A stretch of 21,197 bases of DNA from an uncultured Parabacteroides sp. (lineage in GTDB: Bacteria > Bacteroidota > Bacteroidia > Bacteroidales > Tannerellaceae): NCBI GenBank assembly GCA_934725305.1, contig CAKVBA010000049.1, forward strand, positions 1-21,197, given 5' to 3'. A program made the position numbers and the translations under genes. Of the stretch, positions 6,775-15,079 are shown piece after piece (positions within the stretch are counted from its first letter, which is position 1; every line of letters starts with the position of its first letter). The notes under the pieces were generated by a model. It was not told the DNA's origin, searched no databases, and worked only from the letters and a program-made list of their open reading frames with translations.

Positions 6775-7803
6775 TTATTTTGATTCAGAGAATAATTTCA
6801 CCTTACGGAAGATGCGGTTTTTGCGATCCATCGTCAAGAATTCAGCGATGAGCAGAAACAGCGCAATCCAGGCGACAACCTGGAATTGTTCATTATACTC
6901 TGAATAGACCTTACTATCCAATTCTGATTTATTCATCTTATCAATCTCTTTTTGCAAAGCTTTTAGGGCTGCATTAGAGTTGTCGGCACGTACATACATC
7001 CCATCACCTGCCGCAGCAATCTCTTGACACATCTGCTCGTTCAGCTTGGTGATTACGACATTGTTCTCACGATCTTTCATGTAGTTGTTGCTTCCCTCGA
7101 TAGGTATAGGTGCACCTTTAGGATCGCCCATACCTACAATGTTCACATGAATTCCCTTTTCTGTTGCACTCTTAGCTGCACCAACCGCATCATCTTCGTG
7201 GTTCTCACCATCGGTAATTAAGATGATGGTCTTTTCTGTATTTTCATTCGGCGTAAAAGAGCGTGCCGCCAAATTGATGGCAGCTCCGATTGCCGTACCC
7301 TGAGTCGATACCATCGACGGATTGATTGACGACAAAAACATCTTGGCCGAAATATAGTCGGATGTGATAGGCAACTGTGTGAAAGCATCACCGGCAAAGA
7401 CAATCAATCCCACCTTGTCGTTCGAGAAACCGTCGGTCAGCTTACCAAGCATCTGCTTTGCCTTGCTCAAGCGATTGGGCGAAACATCTTCGGCCAGCAT
7501 AGAGTTTGATACGTCGAGGCAGACCATAATCTCCACTCCTTGTCGCTTCACGGTCTCTAGCTTTGAGCCAAATTGCGGACCGGCAATGACAAAGATGACC
7601 ATCGTTATGGCAGCAAAGAGAAGCCAAAACTTCAGATGTTGACGCTTCACCGATACTTCGGGCATCAGCTCAGCCAACAAGACAGGATTGCCATATTGCT
7701 TAATGGCTTTCTTCTTAAGTAACGTGGCATAAATATAGAATGCAATCAATACAGGAAGTATAAATAGCAGATATAAAAAGTCAGGATGTGCAAAACGAAA
7801 CAT
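6775..7803 (-). CDS. batB: BatB: membrane-anchored von Willebrand A domain protein
   Basis: A 342-residue inner-membrane protein. Two N-terminal membrane helices (residues about 10-28 and 58-75) precede a VWA domain, and a C-terminal helix lies near residue 310 (VVAWIALFLLIAEFL). The metal-binding site (MIDAS) is complete: D97-V-S-N-S101, a threonine in STQGTAIG and an aspartate in ILITDGENH. The domain should therefore bind a divalent ion and a ligand protein in a metal-dependent way. BatA and BatB are paralogous and are thought to act as a pair with the MoxR ATPase. The gene lies 14 nt after the batA stop. Confidence 0.93.
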   Translation of the reverse strand: MFRFAHPDFLYLLFILPVLIAFYIYATLLKKKAIKQYGNPVLLAELMPEVSVKRQHLKFWLLFAAITMVIFVIAGPQFGSKLETVKRQGVEIMVCLDVSNSMLAEDVSPNRLSKAKQMLGKLTDGFSNDKVGLIVFAGDAFTQLPITSDYISAKMFLSSINPSMVSTQGTAIGAAINLAARSFTPNENTEKTIILITDGENHEDDAVGAAKSATEKGIHVNIVGMGDPKGAPIPIEGSNNYMKDRENNVVITKLNEQMCQEIAAAGDGMYVRADNSNAALKALQKEIDKMNKSELDSKVYSEYNEQFQVVAWIALFLLIAEFLTMDRKNRIFRKVKLFSESK

Positions 7804-7817
7804 AATCTACTTTCTTT

Positions 7818-8804
7818 TTATGGTATATTTCTCAACAAAGTATTTCTCAATAAGACCTCAATCAGCAACAGGGCAAACACCAGAAGAGCCCAATTTTTAT
7901 ACTCTTCCTGCTTCTTGCTAAACTGCTGGACGCTGATTTTTGTCTTCTCCATCTTATCAATCTCAGAATAGATCTCCTTCAGACTTGCATTATCTGTTGC
8001 ACGGAAATACTGCCCTCCAGTAGTGGCAGCAATCTGCTTCAGTGTGGGCTCGTCAATCTCTACAGGAATATTCTGATATTGGATACCAAAAGCTGTCTGG
8101 AAAGGATAAGGCGCCTCTCCCATTGTTCCCACTCCAATCGTATAGACTCTCACACCAAAAGTCTTTGCAATCTCTGCCGCAGTAACCGGTGCAATCTCTC
8201 CACCATTGTTTACACCATCTGTAAGCAGGATAATCACTTTTGATTTGGCCTGACTGTCTTTGATACGGCTCACGGCATTGGCCAAACCCAAACCGATAGA
8301 AGTTCCGTCTTGGATCATACCCGGCTGAATGTCTTTGAAAAGGTTCAGTAGCACGGTGTGGTCGGTTGTCAGCGGACATTGTGTAAAGCTTTCCGCAGCA
8401 AAGACAACTAATCCGATGTTATCGTTGGCGCGTCCGTTGATAAACGAAGCGGCTACATCCTTGGCCGCCTCCAGGCGGTTAGGCTTCAAATCTTGTGCGA
8501 GCATACTGCTCGAAATATCCATAGACAGCATGATGTCGATACCCTCGGTCGATGAGTTGGCCCAGCTATTGGTGGACTGAGGACGTGCCAACACGATAAT
8601 CAGGAAAGCAATAGCTAACATACGCAACACAAAAGGCGCATGTCGCAGAAAAACTTTCCATGAGGCTGCTTCCGGCACTTGAAAGGCTTCGGACGAAGAG
8701 ACCTGCAAGCTGGCCTGTGATTTGCTCAGCTTGTAGATATACCATCCGATCAGCGGAATCAGCAACAACAATAAATATAAATATGTAGGATTTGCAAATA
8801 CCAT
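7818..8804 (-). CDS. batA: BatA: membrane-anchored von Willebrand A domain protein
   Basis: A 328-residue inner-membrane protein, paralogous to BatB. It has an N-terminal hydrophobic helix (YLYLLLLLIPLIGWYIY), a second near residues 56-74, and a C-terminal helix (NWALLVFALLLIEVLL). The MIDAS is intact, with D96-I-S-S-S100, a threonine in IQDGTSIG and an aspartate in ILLTDGVNNGG. The ligand is unknown; VWA domains next to MoxR ATPases are thought to be chaperone or metal-insertion partners. The start ATG at 8804 sits 1 nt past the stop of the upstream gene, so translation is probably coupled. Confidence 0.93.
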   Translation of the reverse strand: MVFANPTYLYLLLLLIPLIGWYIYKLSKSQASLQVSSSEAFQVPEAASWKVFLRHAPFVLRMLAIAFLIIVLARPQSTNSWANSSTEGIDIMLSMDISSSMLAQDLKPNRLEAAKDVAASFINGRANDNIGLVVFAAESFTQCPLTTDHTVLLNLFKDIQPGMIQDGTSIGLGLANAVSRIKDSQAKSKVIILLTDGVNNGGEIAPVTAAEIAKTFGVRVYTIGVGTMGEAPYPFQTAFGIQYQNIPVEIDEPTLKQIAATTGGQYFRATDNASLKEIYSEIDKMEKTKISVQQFSKKQEEYKNWALLVFALLLIEVLLRNTLLRNIP

Positions 8805-8805
8805 T

Positions 8806-9798
8806 TTATTCGTTTGTTAGAGTTGTATTATTCGTTTCATCCGCAGCTGGCTTGTCTGTCGGTTCTGTCTCTATGATCTGCTTTGTCTGGTCTACAAACA
8901 GATAAGCATTCGTCATACTCAAGTCGTTTTCATCAGGCAGCGGATTCATCTTTGCAAATTTAACAAAGTCCGACAATTGCAGAATTTGCTTCAGGTTGTC
9001 ATACACCGGCTTTGCATCACTTTCTCTTTGCAACGCATCCAAAATCTCACAGGTTGTCATCTCCATCGCATTGATGCCAAAACGATCCACAATATACTTA
9101 CGGAGAGTCTCTGTAATTAATGTATAATAAACCTTGCTCAAACCCTGTTGCCAAAGTTTCTGTTGCTTGATTTCGTTCAGCTCTTTGATGGCCTGTTCGT
9201 GAGGAGGCAATTTGGGTTCTTCTTTCTTGAATGGGATCAAAGGCTTACGGTTTCTCATGCGCTTGATAATGTATGCAATCACACATATCAGGAACAACGC
9301 CAGCAACACACCATAGATGATGGGAAGATAGTCTGCCCACACAAATGGAGGTTTCCACGTGGGCTTAATGTCATAAAACTCCTCAGGCTTGTCTGCATTA
9401 ACCGGCAGGGTCGAAACCTTCAAGGCTACCTGATTGGAATAGACCGTATCCACACCATCAATCACCTTCAGCGGCGGAAGCAGATAAAGCGATGAGTCAA
9501 ATGAGGTAATCAAGATGTCTTGCTTGATCAGCAGGCGATTATTCTCAATGACAGACGAGTCGGGCTTCGAAAGGTTGAGCACCTCTACTCCTTGCATCAG
9601 CGTGTCATTGGGAATCACAATCTGCACCGGTCGGTCTTTGTCGGCCGTTACTGTCAAATGCAACACCGTCTGCTCACCGATGAGAATGGCAGCCGAATCA
9701 ACGGCAACATCTATCAGCGTGCGCTGTGCAAATGCCTTTCCACTGACCAGCGAAGCTGCCAAAGTCAAGAACAATATGCTTTTTCTTATCAATTTCAT
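8806..9798 (-). CDS. exported single-helix protein of the Bat operon (DUF4381-like)
   Basis: A 330-residue protein with a signal peptide (MKLIRKSILFLTLAASLVSG, continuing to AFA). A beta-rich periplasmic part of about 140 residues follows, then one membrane helix (LPIIYGVLLALFLICVIAYI) and a cytoplasmic helical part (HEQAIKELNEIKQQKLWQQG and ITETLRKYIVDRFG). This layout and the position between the DUF58 and batA genes fit the DUF4381-type component of MoxR operons. Its biochemical role is unknown to me; BatD-like modules make it a plausible scaffold. I chose the ATG at 9798, 7 nt after the preceding stop, over one at 9822 that overlaps that gene and lengthens the N-terminus without a better signal peptide. 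Confidence 0.82.
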   Translation of the reverse strand: MKLIRKSILFLTLAASLVSGKAFAQRTLIDVAVDSAAILIGEQTVLHLTVTADKDRPVQIVIPNDTLMQGVEVLNLSKPDSSVIENNRLLIKQDILITSFDSSLYLLPPLKVIDGVDTVYSNQVALKVSTLPVNADKPEEFYDIKPTWKPPFVWADYLPIIYGVLLALFLICVIAYIIKRMRNRKPLIPFKKEEPKLPPHEQAIKELNEIKQQKLWQQGLSKVYYTLITETLRKYIVDRFGINAMEMTTCEILDALQRESDAKPVYDNLKQILQLSDFVKFAKMNPLPDENDLSMTNAYLFVDQTKQIIETEPTDKPAADETNNTTLTNE

Positions 9799-9805
9799 TG
9801 TCACT

Positions 9806-10675
9806 TTAATTTCGTTTTTCAAAAAGAGCCATCAATGCCTTTACATAATCATCTTCGGTCTGGATGGAAACAGAATCGACCCGACATTTCTTGAACGAAT
9901 CATCCATCTCGGCCTGTCGTTTGTTCCACCACTCTTTATAGGCGTTGCGAACACGCGCCGAAGAGGTATCAATCCATTGTTCATGACCGGTTTCAGCATC
10001 TTTGATCTTCATCAAACCCACGGATGGAAGCTCGGTCTCGCGACGGTCATACACCTGAATAGCTACCACGTCGTGCTTGCGATTGGCTATTGTCAGTGCA
10101 TCTTTGAAGCTGCCTTTGTTGATGAAGTCTGAGATTAAGAAGGCCGTACAGCGCTTCTTGATAGCGTTGGTCAGATATTTCAATGCCTGACCAATATCTG
10201 TTCTTTTCTCTTCCGGATGAAAGTCGATCAGCTCGCGGATGATATAGAGAATATGGCGTTTGCCCTTCTGCGGAGGGATAAACTTCTCAATCTTGTCTGA
10301 GAAGAAGACAACACCAATCTTATCGTTGTTCTGGATGGCTGAGAAGGCCAATGTGGCGGCAATCTCTGTGATGATCTCTTTCTTCATCACCGAAACAGAA
10401 CCGAATTCACGGCTGCCAGACACATCAATCAGCAACATAACCGTCAGTTCACGTTCTTCTTCAAATACCTTGACGTAAGGACGTACATATCGGGCAGTTA
10501 CGTTCCAGTCAATATCGCGAATATCGTCTCCGTATTGATATTCCCTCACCTCACTAAAGGCCATACCACGACCTTTGAATGCAGAGTGATACTGACCGGC
10601 AAAGATGTTCTTTGACAAGCCTCTGGTCTTTATCTCGATCCGGCGAACCTTTTTTAATAGTTCACTTGTTTCCAT
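9806..10675 (-). CDS. DUF58 protein with a VWA-like fold, partner of MoxR
   Basis: A 289-residue soluble protein. The DUF58 signature is clear at residues 47-62 (YQYGDDIRDIDWNVTA). It is followed by a VWA-like core with a metal-site motif D84-V-S-G-S88 (LLIDVSGS), a threonine-containing segment KRTDIGQAL and an FLISDF strand. No signal peptide or membrane helix is seen, so it should be cytoplasmic. DUF58 genes nearly always lie directly after moxR and before batA in Bacteroidetes, as here. The exact activity is not established; it is thought to couple the ATPase to the VWA membrane proteins. A 212-nt gap separates it from moxR, with palindromes at 10778 and 10871. Confidence 0.9.
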   Translation of the reverse strand: METSELLKKVRRIEIKTRGLSKNIFAGQYHSAFKGRGMAFSEVREYQYGDDIRDIDWNVTARYVRPYVKVFEEERELTVMLLIDVSGSREFGSVSVMKKEIITEIAATLAFSAIQNNDKIGVVFFSDKIEKFIPPQKGKRHILYIIRELIDFHPEEKRTDIGQALKYLTNAIKKRCTAFLISDFINKGSFKDALTIANRKHDVVAIQVYDRRETELPSVGLMKIKDAETGHEQWIDTSSARVRNAYKEWWNKRQAEMDDSFKKCRVDSVSIQTEDDYVKALMALFEKRN

Positions 10676-10777
10676 AGAATAAACCTACTCGTTATTAATT
10701 AGTTATTACACTAGTAAACCCTAAGCCTGATGGCTCCGGTAAAGAACTGTCTCAAAGTCGAACACTCTCGAAGCAGC

Positions 10778-10883
10778 CCTTTGGGAAAGGAGGAGCATCA
10801 GAATAGATATACAAGACTGACACATCTCCTCTTTGGGTGTATTTGTGCCAACCGACACACACCGCAAATTCCTTTGGGAAAGG
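10778..10883. repeat. two copies of the palindrome CCTTTGGGAAAGG in the moxR-DUF58 gap
   Basis: Identical 13-nt sequences lie at 10778-10790 and 10871-10883, 93 nt apart in the same orientation. Each is CCTTT-GGG-AAAGG, a 5-bp stem with a 3-nt loop. The second copy lies 5 nt past the moxR stop codon (stop at 10888-10890, minus strand). Between them are smaller near-pairs such as GGAGGAG facing CTCCTC. In a co-directional 212-nt gap these could tune mRNA stability or processing so that moxR and the bat genes are made in different amounts. Confidence 0.45.
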
Positions 10884-10887
10884 TTTA

Positions 10888-11883
10888 TTAGGGAACTTCT
10901 ACCTTGTTCAATATTTCGCTGATCACCTCTTCGGCAGTCAGGTTGTTTGCTTCAGCTTCGTAGCTCAAGCCGATACGATGACGCATCACGTCATGGCATA
11001 CGGCACGGATATCTTCCGGAATCACATAGCCTCTGCGCTTGATGAAGGCATAAGCACGAGCGGCTAAAGCCAGGTTGATAGACGCACGAGGTGATGCACC
11101 GAATGAGATCATATTTGCCAAGTTGGCCAAACCATGTTCTTGGGGAAAACGGGTTGCAAAGACAATGTCAACAATATAACGTTCGATCTTCTCATCGAGA
11201 TAGACTTCACGAACCACCTTGCGGGCATCGATAATCTCCTCTTTGGTCAGGATGGGCTTGATCTCCGGTTTAACGCCCGAGATGTTCTGACGGATAATCA
11301 ATTTCTCTTCCTCTTTTTTGGGATAGTTGATGACCACCTTCAGCATAAAACGGTCCACCTGGGCTTCAGGCAGCGGATATGTACCTTCCTGTTCAATCGG
11401 GTTCTGAGTAGCCATAACCAAGAAAGGTTGTGGAAGCTTATAGGTATTCTCGCTGATAGTTACCTGACGCTCCTGCATGGCTTCGAGCAAAGCACTCTGC
11501 ACTTTTGCCGGAGCACGGTTAATTTCATCAGCCAATACAAAATTAGCGAAGATTGGTCCCTGTTTTACCTGAAACTCTTCGCTTTTCTGACTATAAATCA
11601 TGGTACCGAGCACGTCGGCCGGAAGCAAGTCCGGAGTAAACTGAATACGGCTATACTTAGCATCAATTAATGAGGCCAGTGTTTTGATGGCAAGAGTTTT
11701 TGCCAAGCCAGGCACACCTTCCAACAGGATATGTCCGTCTGAAAGCAGACCGATCAATAACGATTCCACCAAATGTTTCTGTCCTACGATTACTTTGTCC
11801 ATTCCCATTGTAATCATATTCACAAACGAACTCTTACTTTCAATACGTTCATTCAACTCACGAATATCTACTGTCTGACTCAT
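10888..11883 (-). CDS. moxR: MoxR-family AAA+ ATPase
   Basis: A 331-residue cytoplasmic ATPase. Walker A is GVPGLAKT (56-63), Walker B is FVLADEINRAP, sensor 1 is MATQNP, and an arginine follows in QVDRFM. The C-terminal part holds the small lid region (FGASPRASINLALAARAYAF). MoxR proteins form ring assemblies and act as chaperones, with VWA-domain partners, in the maturation or folding of envelope or metalloproteins. It is the first gene of the bat block: a 178-nt gap upstream contains a minus-strand TAATTTTG box at 11954-11961. The DUF58 gene comes 212 nt downstream. The ATG at 11883 is the natural start. Confidence 0.94.
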   Translation of the reverse strand: MSQTVDIRELNERIESKSSFVNMITMGMDKVIVGQKHLVESLLIGLLSDGHILLEGVPGLAKTLAIKTLASLIDAKYSRIQFTPDLLPADVLGTMIYSQKSEEFQVKQGPIFANFVLADEINRAPAKVQSALLEAMQERQVTISENTYKLPQPFLVMATQNPIEQEGTYPLPEAQVDRFMLKVVINYPKKEEEKLIIRQNISGVKPEIKPILTKEEIIDARKVVREVYLDEKIERYIVDIVFATRFPQEHGLANLANMISFGASPRASINLALAARAYAFIKRRGYVIPEDIRAVCHDVMRHRIGLSYEAEANNLTAEEVISEILNKVEVP

Positions 11884-11953
11884 AGAAAAATCTAATTATG
11901 TTGTTATTATTTTTTGTCTTGATATATATTAGTCCGCTCCTTTTTAAGCTCCA

Positions 11954-11961
11954 CAAAATTA
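11954..11961 (-). promoter_or_regulatory. -7 box of the moxR/bat operon
   Basis: TAATTTTG on the minus strand fits TAnnTTTG. It would give a leader of about 65 nt before moxR. No good TTG is seen at -33, so support is moderate. Confidence 0.45.
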
Positions 11962-11987
11962 GAAATGTTAAATTCGTATCTTCTACT

Positions 11988-12008
11988 TTTGCAGTTAAAT
12001 ATTGCAAA
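11988..12008. repeat. inverted repeat TTTGCA/TGCAAA upstream of moxR
   Basis: TTTGCA (11988-11993) and TGCAAA (12003-12008) are perfect inverted arms around 9 nt. On the minus strand they lie about 27-47 nt upstream of the moxR -7 box, a place suited to a regulator binding site. A plus-strand TACTTTTG box overlaps the left arm but faces genes of the opposite strand. Confidence 0.35.
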
Positions 12009-12061
12009 CTATCAGAGCCTTGACTCGATTTGACCGGTTTTTATAGCCATACTCGTCCATT

Positions 12062-13399
12062 TTAGTTCCTGTAGCGTGTCAGAAGCTCACTTTGCTTGAT
12101 GGATGCTTTGTCTATAGAGGCCGGATTGTTCTTGTCAATTTCATAAACCCATGTTGCCGGAATTTCAATTTGAGTTCCGATTGGGATATTGTTTGGATTA
12201 ACAATTTTGCTGCGATTGTATTCATAGATATAGACCCAAAATACTTTATCTCCATAATACTTCTTGGAAATCAATGTCAAGCGGTCGCCAACCTTAATCG
12301 TTACTTTGGTCAACACCTTTTCGAGAGGCTTCGTCTCGAGCTCCTCTTCCACCCGAACCGTATCGGGCGGCAACGACTCTTCTTCCGGCACTATTGTATC
12401 AGTCTGCGCCGGCAGAACCATCGAATCAATCGCTATGGTTTCTGTGGGCAGAGGCAATGTGTCTTGTTGGATAATGGCTATCTTCTGCTTAGGATAGAGA
12501 TAGCTCTCGAAAAAACCTCTTGTGTAGAGGAAGAACAACACCAGTGTGACAGATACCGTTATCAGCCAGATGCGTCCGACAATCGAACGTCCCGATTGAC
12601 ATATGGCCGGCTGAGGTTCTGACTCCTTCTCTTCTGCAGTCTGATACTCCTCTTTTGCAGACAGCTCGGTCTCTGTTTCTTCCTTAGCCGACTGGGGCTC
12701 AGCTTTGTCTGGCAACGTCTCTTCTTCTGCAGAAGATGGCTGTTCCTCGGGAACAACGATTGTTGTCTCGGGCTGCTCAACGGGTGTCTCCACAACAGGA
12801 ACCTCCTTTTGCGGGGCTCTTTCCTGTTCTGCGACAGTTGGTTCTTCTGCTGTTTCGGGATGAATGGGATCAGGCTGTAACGCCGTATCCTGTTCTTTCC
12901 GGGTAGTCTCTTCTTCGGATGGAATCTGTGCTTCTTGCAGGATCGGTTCCTCTTCTATGACATCCGAAGCAGACACCTCCGGCTTCTTTTCGGGAACAAG
13001 CTCCTCTACTGACTCATCTTCTGTATCGGTCTCTTTCTCATCTCCAACCGACTCGTCCAGGTCTGAGAAGTCAACGCCTTCATTCAGCTCAGTTGTTTCA
13101 AAGAAGGAGAAGGGTCTGTTAACCAGCTCTTTCAGCTCTTTGTCGGGAAGGAAGGAAAACTTGTAATGTGCGGGAATCACGAAGCGTTCGCCGGTATTCA
13201 CATGCACACTCTCCCGCTTCTCGACAGGGATAATCTTAAATGTGCCCAATCCCTTGATCTTGACCATTCTGCCGGCATAGACTTCTTCGGTCACAACCGC
13301 AATAAACTCTTTCAGGAAAAGCTCTGTTTCTTTCTTGTCTTTTCCTGTATAGTCGGCCAGATAACCGGCCAGATCTTGTATGGTCAGCCGGCTATTCAT
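12062..13399 (-). CDS. HU-domain protein fused to a membrane segment and LysM domain
   Basis: A 445-residue protein with four parts. Residues 1-95 are an HU/IHF domain: FLKEFIAVVTEEVYAGRMVK, IKGLGTF, and GERFVIPAHYKFSFLPDKEL. About 101-265 is an acidic, Pro/Glu-rich linker. Around 275-292 is one membrane helix (GRIWLITVSVTLVLFFLY) with arginines on the N-terminal side, so by the positive-inside rule HU is cytoplasmic. Residues 366-414 are a LysM domain (VTIKVGDRLTLISKKYYGDK to TQIEIP), expected to bind peptidoglycan in the periplasm. The usual HU intercalating proline is replaced by valine (V67), while N68-T-G-E is kept. It overlaps the upstream HU gene by 8 nt (ATGAATAG). A role in tethering DNA to the wall is inferred. 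Confidence 0.85.
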   Translation of the reverse strand: MNSRLTIQDLAGYLADYTGKDKKETELFLKEFIAVVTEEVYAGRMVKIKGLGTFKIIPVEKRESVHVNTGERFVIPAHYKFSFLPDKELKELVNRPFSFFETTELNEGVDFSDLDESVGDEKETDTEDESVEELVPEKKPEVSASDVIEEEPILQEAQIPSEEETTRKEQDTALQPDPIHPETAEEPTVAEQERAPQKEVPVVETPVEQPETTIVVPEEQPSSAEEETLPDKAEPQSAKEETETELSAKEEYQTAEEKESEPQPAICQSGRSIVGRIWLITVSVTLVLFFLYTRGFFESYLYPKQKIAIIQQDTLPLPTETIAIDSMVLPAQTDTIVPEEESLPPDTVRVEEELETKPLEKVLTKVTIKVGDRLTLISKKYYGDKVFWVYIYEYNRSKIVNPNNIPIGTQIEIPATWVYEIDKNNPASIDKASIKQSELLTRYRN

Positions 13400-13682
13400 T
13401 TACACTTAACTCCTTCAGTTTATTCTTGACCGTCGTTCCGGGCTTAAACACTGGGACAAGCTTAGGCGGGACAAGGTATCTTTTCTTATTGACCGGATTT
13501 ACCGAGATCCGTTCCAGCTTTTTCTTCGATTCAAACTGTCCGAATCCCTGCAGATAGACAGTATCATTATCTACCAGTTTAGCCCCAATGATCGAGCTCA
13601 ATGCCGATAGCATATCTGTCACCTCCTGAGACGACCATCCCAAGCGGTTCGATAATTCGGTTGTCACTTCTTTATGCTTCAT
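13392..13682 (-). CDS. HU-family DNA-binding protein
   Basis: A 96-residue protein of normal HU length. It has the helical dimer part (residues 1-45), the LQGFGQF turn, the arm VNPVNKKRYLVPPK carrying the intercalating proline (P63), and the closing FKPGTTVKNKLKEL. It should bend DNA as a homodimer or as a heterodimer with another HU. The next gene, the HU-LysM fusion, begins inside its last codons (8-nt overlap), so the two are made together and might form a mixed dimer. It follows rimO by 77 nt on the same strand and is probably in the ftsY-rimO transcript. Confidence 0.92.
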   Translation of the reverse strand: MKHKEVTTELSNRLGWSSQEVTDMLSALSSIIGAKLVDNDTVYLQGFGQFESKKKLERISVNPVNKKRYLVPPKLVPVFKPGTTVKNKLKELSVNE

Positions 13683-13759
13683 GGATACTGCTTTCTGTAG
13701 ATAATGATTTTGTTTCTGTTCTTAGTTGCGGATAACGCAGGCTTTTGCCTCTCTCTACG

Positions 13760-15058
13760 CTACTCCACCACTTTACCATATAATTCAAAGGGCATAGCCT
13801 CTTCGATTTTCACTTGATAGAACTGACCGAGGGTCAACTCATTCGTCTTGTCAATCAGGATTTCCGGATCCACTTCGGGCGAGTCAAATGCTGTGCGTCC
13901 GATATAGTATTCCTCCTCTTCGCGGTCAACAATCACTTTAAAGGTCTTGCCTACCTTCTCTTCGTTAATCTCGGCAGAGATTCTCTCTTGGATACGCATC
14001 AGATTGTCAAGACGATCTTGTTTCACCTCTTCGGGCACATCATCGGTGTAGTGCTTATAGGAATAGGTTCCCTCTTCGTGGCTATAGGCAAAGGCGCCCA
14101 TCCGCTCGAAGCGGGCCTTCTTCACAAACTCGACCAGCTCATTGTAGTCTTCTTCCGTCTCGCCGGGATGTCCCACCATCAATGTCGTGCGGATATGAAT
14201 GCCCGGCACCTCTTCGCGCATGCGGTTCAGCAAATCCCAAGTCTCCTCTTTCGTGATATTGCGGCGCATCTTCTTCAGCATAGGATTGCTGATATGCTGT
14301 AGCGCAATGTCCATGTATTTACAAACATTGTCGCGTTCACGCATCACGCGCAACAGATCGTAGGGGAAATGAGAAGGATAGCCATAATGCAGACGAATCC
14401 ACTCCACACCGGGAATATCAGAAATGCGTTCTACCAGTTCGGGCAGTGCCGCACGTTTGTAAAGGTCCAATCCATAATAGGTCAGATCTTGGGCAATCAC
14501 CTGAAACTCCTTCACGCCCTGTTTCACCAAGGCTCGTACCTGCTGCTCTATCTCTTCCATCGGGACGGACTGATAATGGCCCGTGCTGATGGGAATGGCA
14601 CAATAGGAACAGGTGCGGTCACAGCCCTCTGCTATCTTCAGATAGGCATAATGGCCGGGTGTGGTCAATACACGGTCGGCGGCCAACTCCTGATGATACG
14701 ATTTGCCCAAATCGGTAATCAGCTCTTTCCAGTTGAATTTGCCATAGAAGTGGTCCACTTCGGGCAACTCATTCTCCAAATCGTGTAAGAAGCGTTCAGA
14801 CAGACAGCCCATCACAAACAGCTTGCCTATCTTGCCTTTTTTCTTGGCTTCGCCCAGTTCCAGAATCATATTGATAGACTCCTCTTGTGCATCACCAATG
14901 AAGCCACAGGTGTTCACTACCACGATTTCACCGTCAATTTTATGCGGATCGTGAGTAACCGTGTAGCCATTTGCGGCAAACTGGCGCATCAAGTGTTCTG
15001 AATCGACCAGATTCTTGGAACAACCCAGTGTGATGATATCTACTTTATTTCTTTTCAT
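13760..15058 (-). CDS. rimO: RimO, methylthiotransferase for ribosomal protein S12
   Basis: A 432-residue radical SAM enzyme that methylthiolates an aspartate of ribosomal protein S12 (Asp88 in E. coli numbering). The N-terminal domain has the three cysteines for one Fe-S cluster: C13, C51 and C85. The radical SAM motif CDRTCSYC places C146, C150 and C153 at the second cluster. The sequence ends in a TRAM domain (EEYYIGRTAFDSPEVDPEIL to the end) used in substrate recognition. The N-terminus LGCSKNLVDSE and the motif GCDRTCSYCAIP separate RimO from the tRNA enzyme MiaB. It starts 21 nt after the ftsY stop and precedes the HU genes. Confidence 0.96.
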   Translation of the reverse strand: MKRNKVDIITLGCSKNLVDSEHLMRQFAANGYTVTHDPHKIDGEIVVVNTCGFIGDAQEESINMILELGEAKKKGKIGKLFVMGCLSERFLHDLENELPEVDHFYGKFNWKELITDLGKSYHQELAADRVLTTPGHYAYLKIAEGCDRTCSYCAIPISTGHYQSVPMEEIEQQVRALVKQGVKEFQVIAQDLTYYGLDLYKRAALPELVERISDIPGVEWIRLHYGYPSHFPYDLLRVMRERDNVCKYMDIALQHISNPMLKKMRRNITKEETWDLLNRMREEVPGIHIRTTLMVGHPGETEEDYNELVEFVKKARFERMGAFAYSHEEGTYSYKHYTDDVPEEVKQDRLDNLMRIQERISAEINEEKVGKTFKVIVDREEEEYYIGRTAFDSPEVDPEILIDKTNELTLGQFYQVKIEEAMPFELYGKVVE

Positions 15059-15079
15059 ATATAATATATGTATATCCGG

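Noticed and set aside
9515..10132. 205-codon plus-strand frame
   Set aside because: Wholly antisense to the DUF58 gene and its neighbour, both of which have clear family motifs.
11134..11670. 178-codon plus-strand frame
   Set aside because: Antisense to moxR, whose ATPase motifs fix the real frame.
11984..11991. plus-strand TACTTTTG box as a promoter
   Set aside because: It faces the 3' end of a minus-strand gene with no plus-strand gene downstream, and the octamer overlaps the inverted repeat at 11988, so it may be part of that site.
12864..13166. serine-rich 100-codon plus-strand frame
   Set aside because: Antisense to the acidic linker of the HU-LysM protein; glutamate codons read as serine-like codons on the opposite strand.
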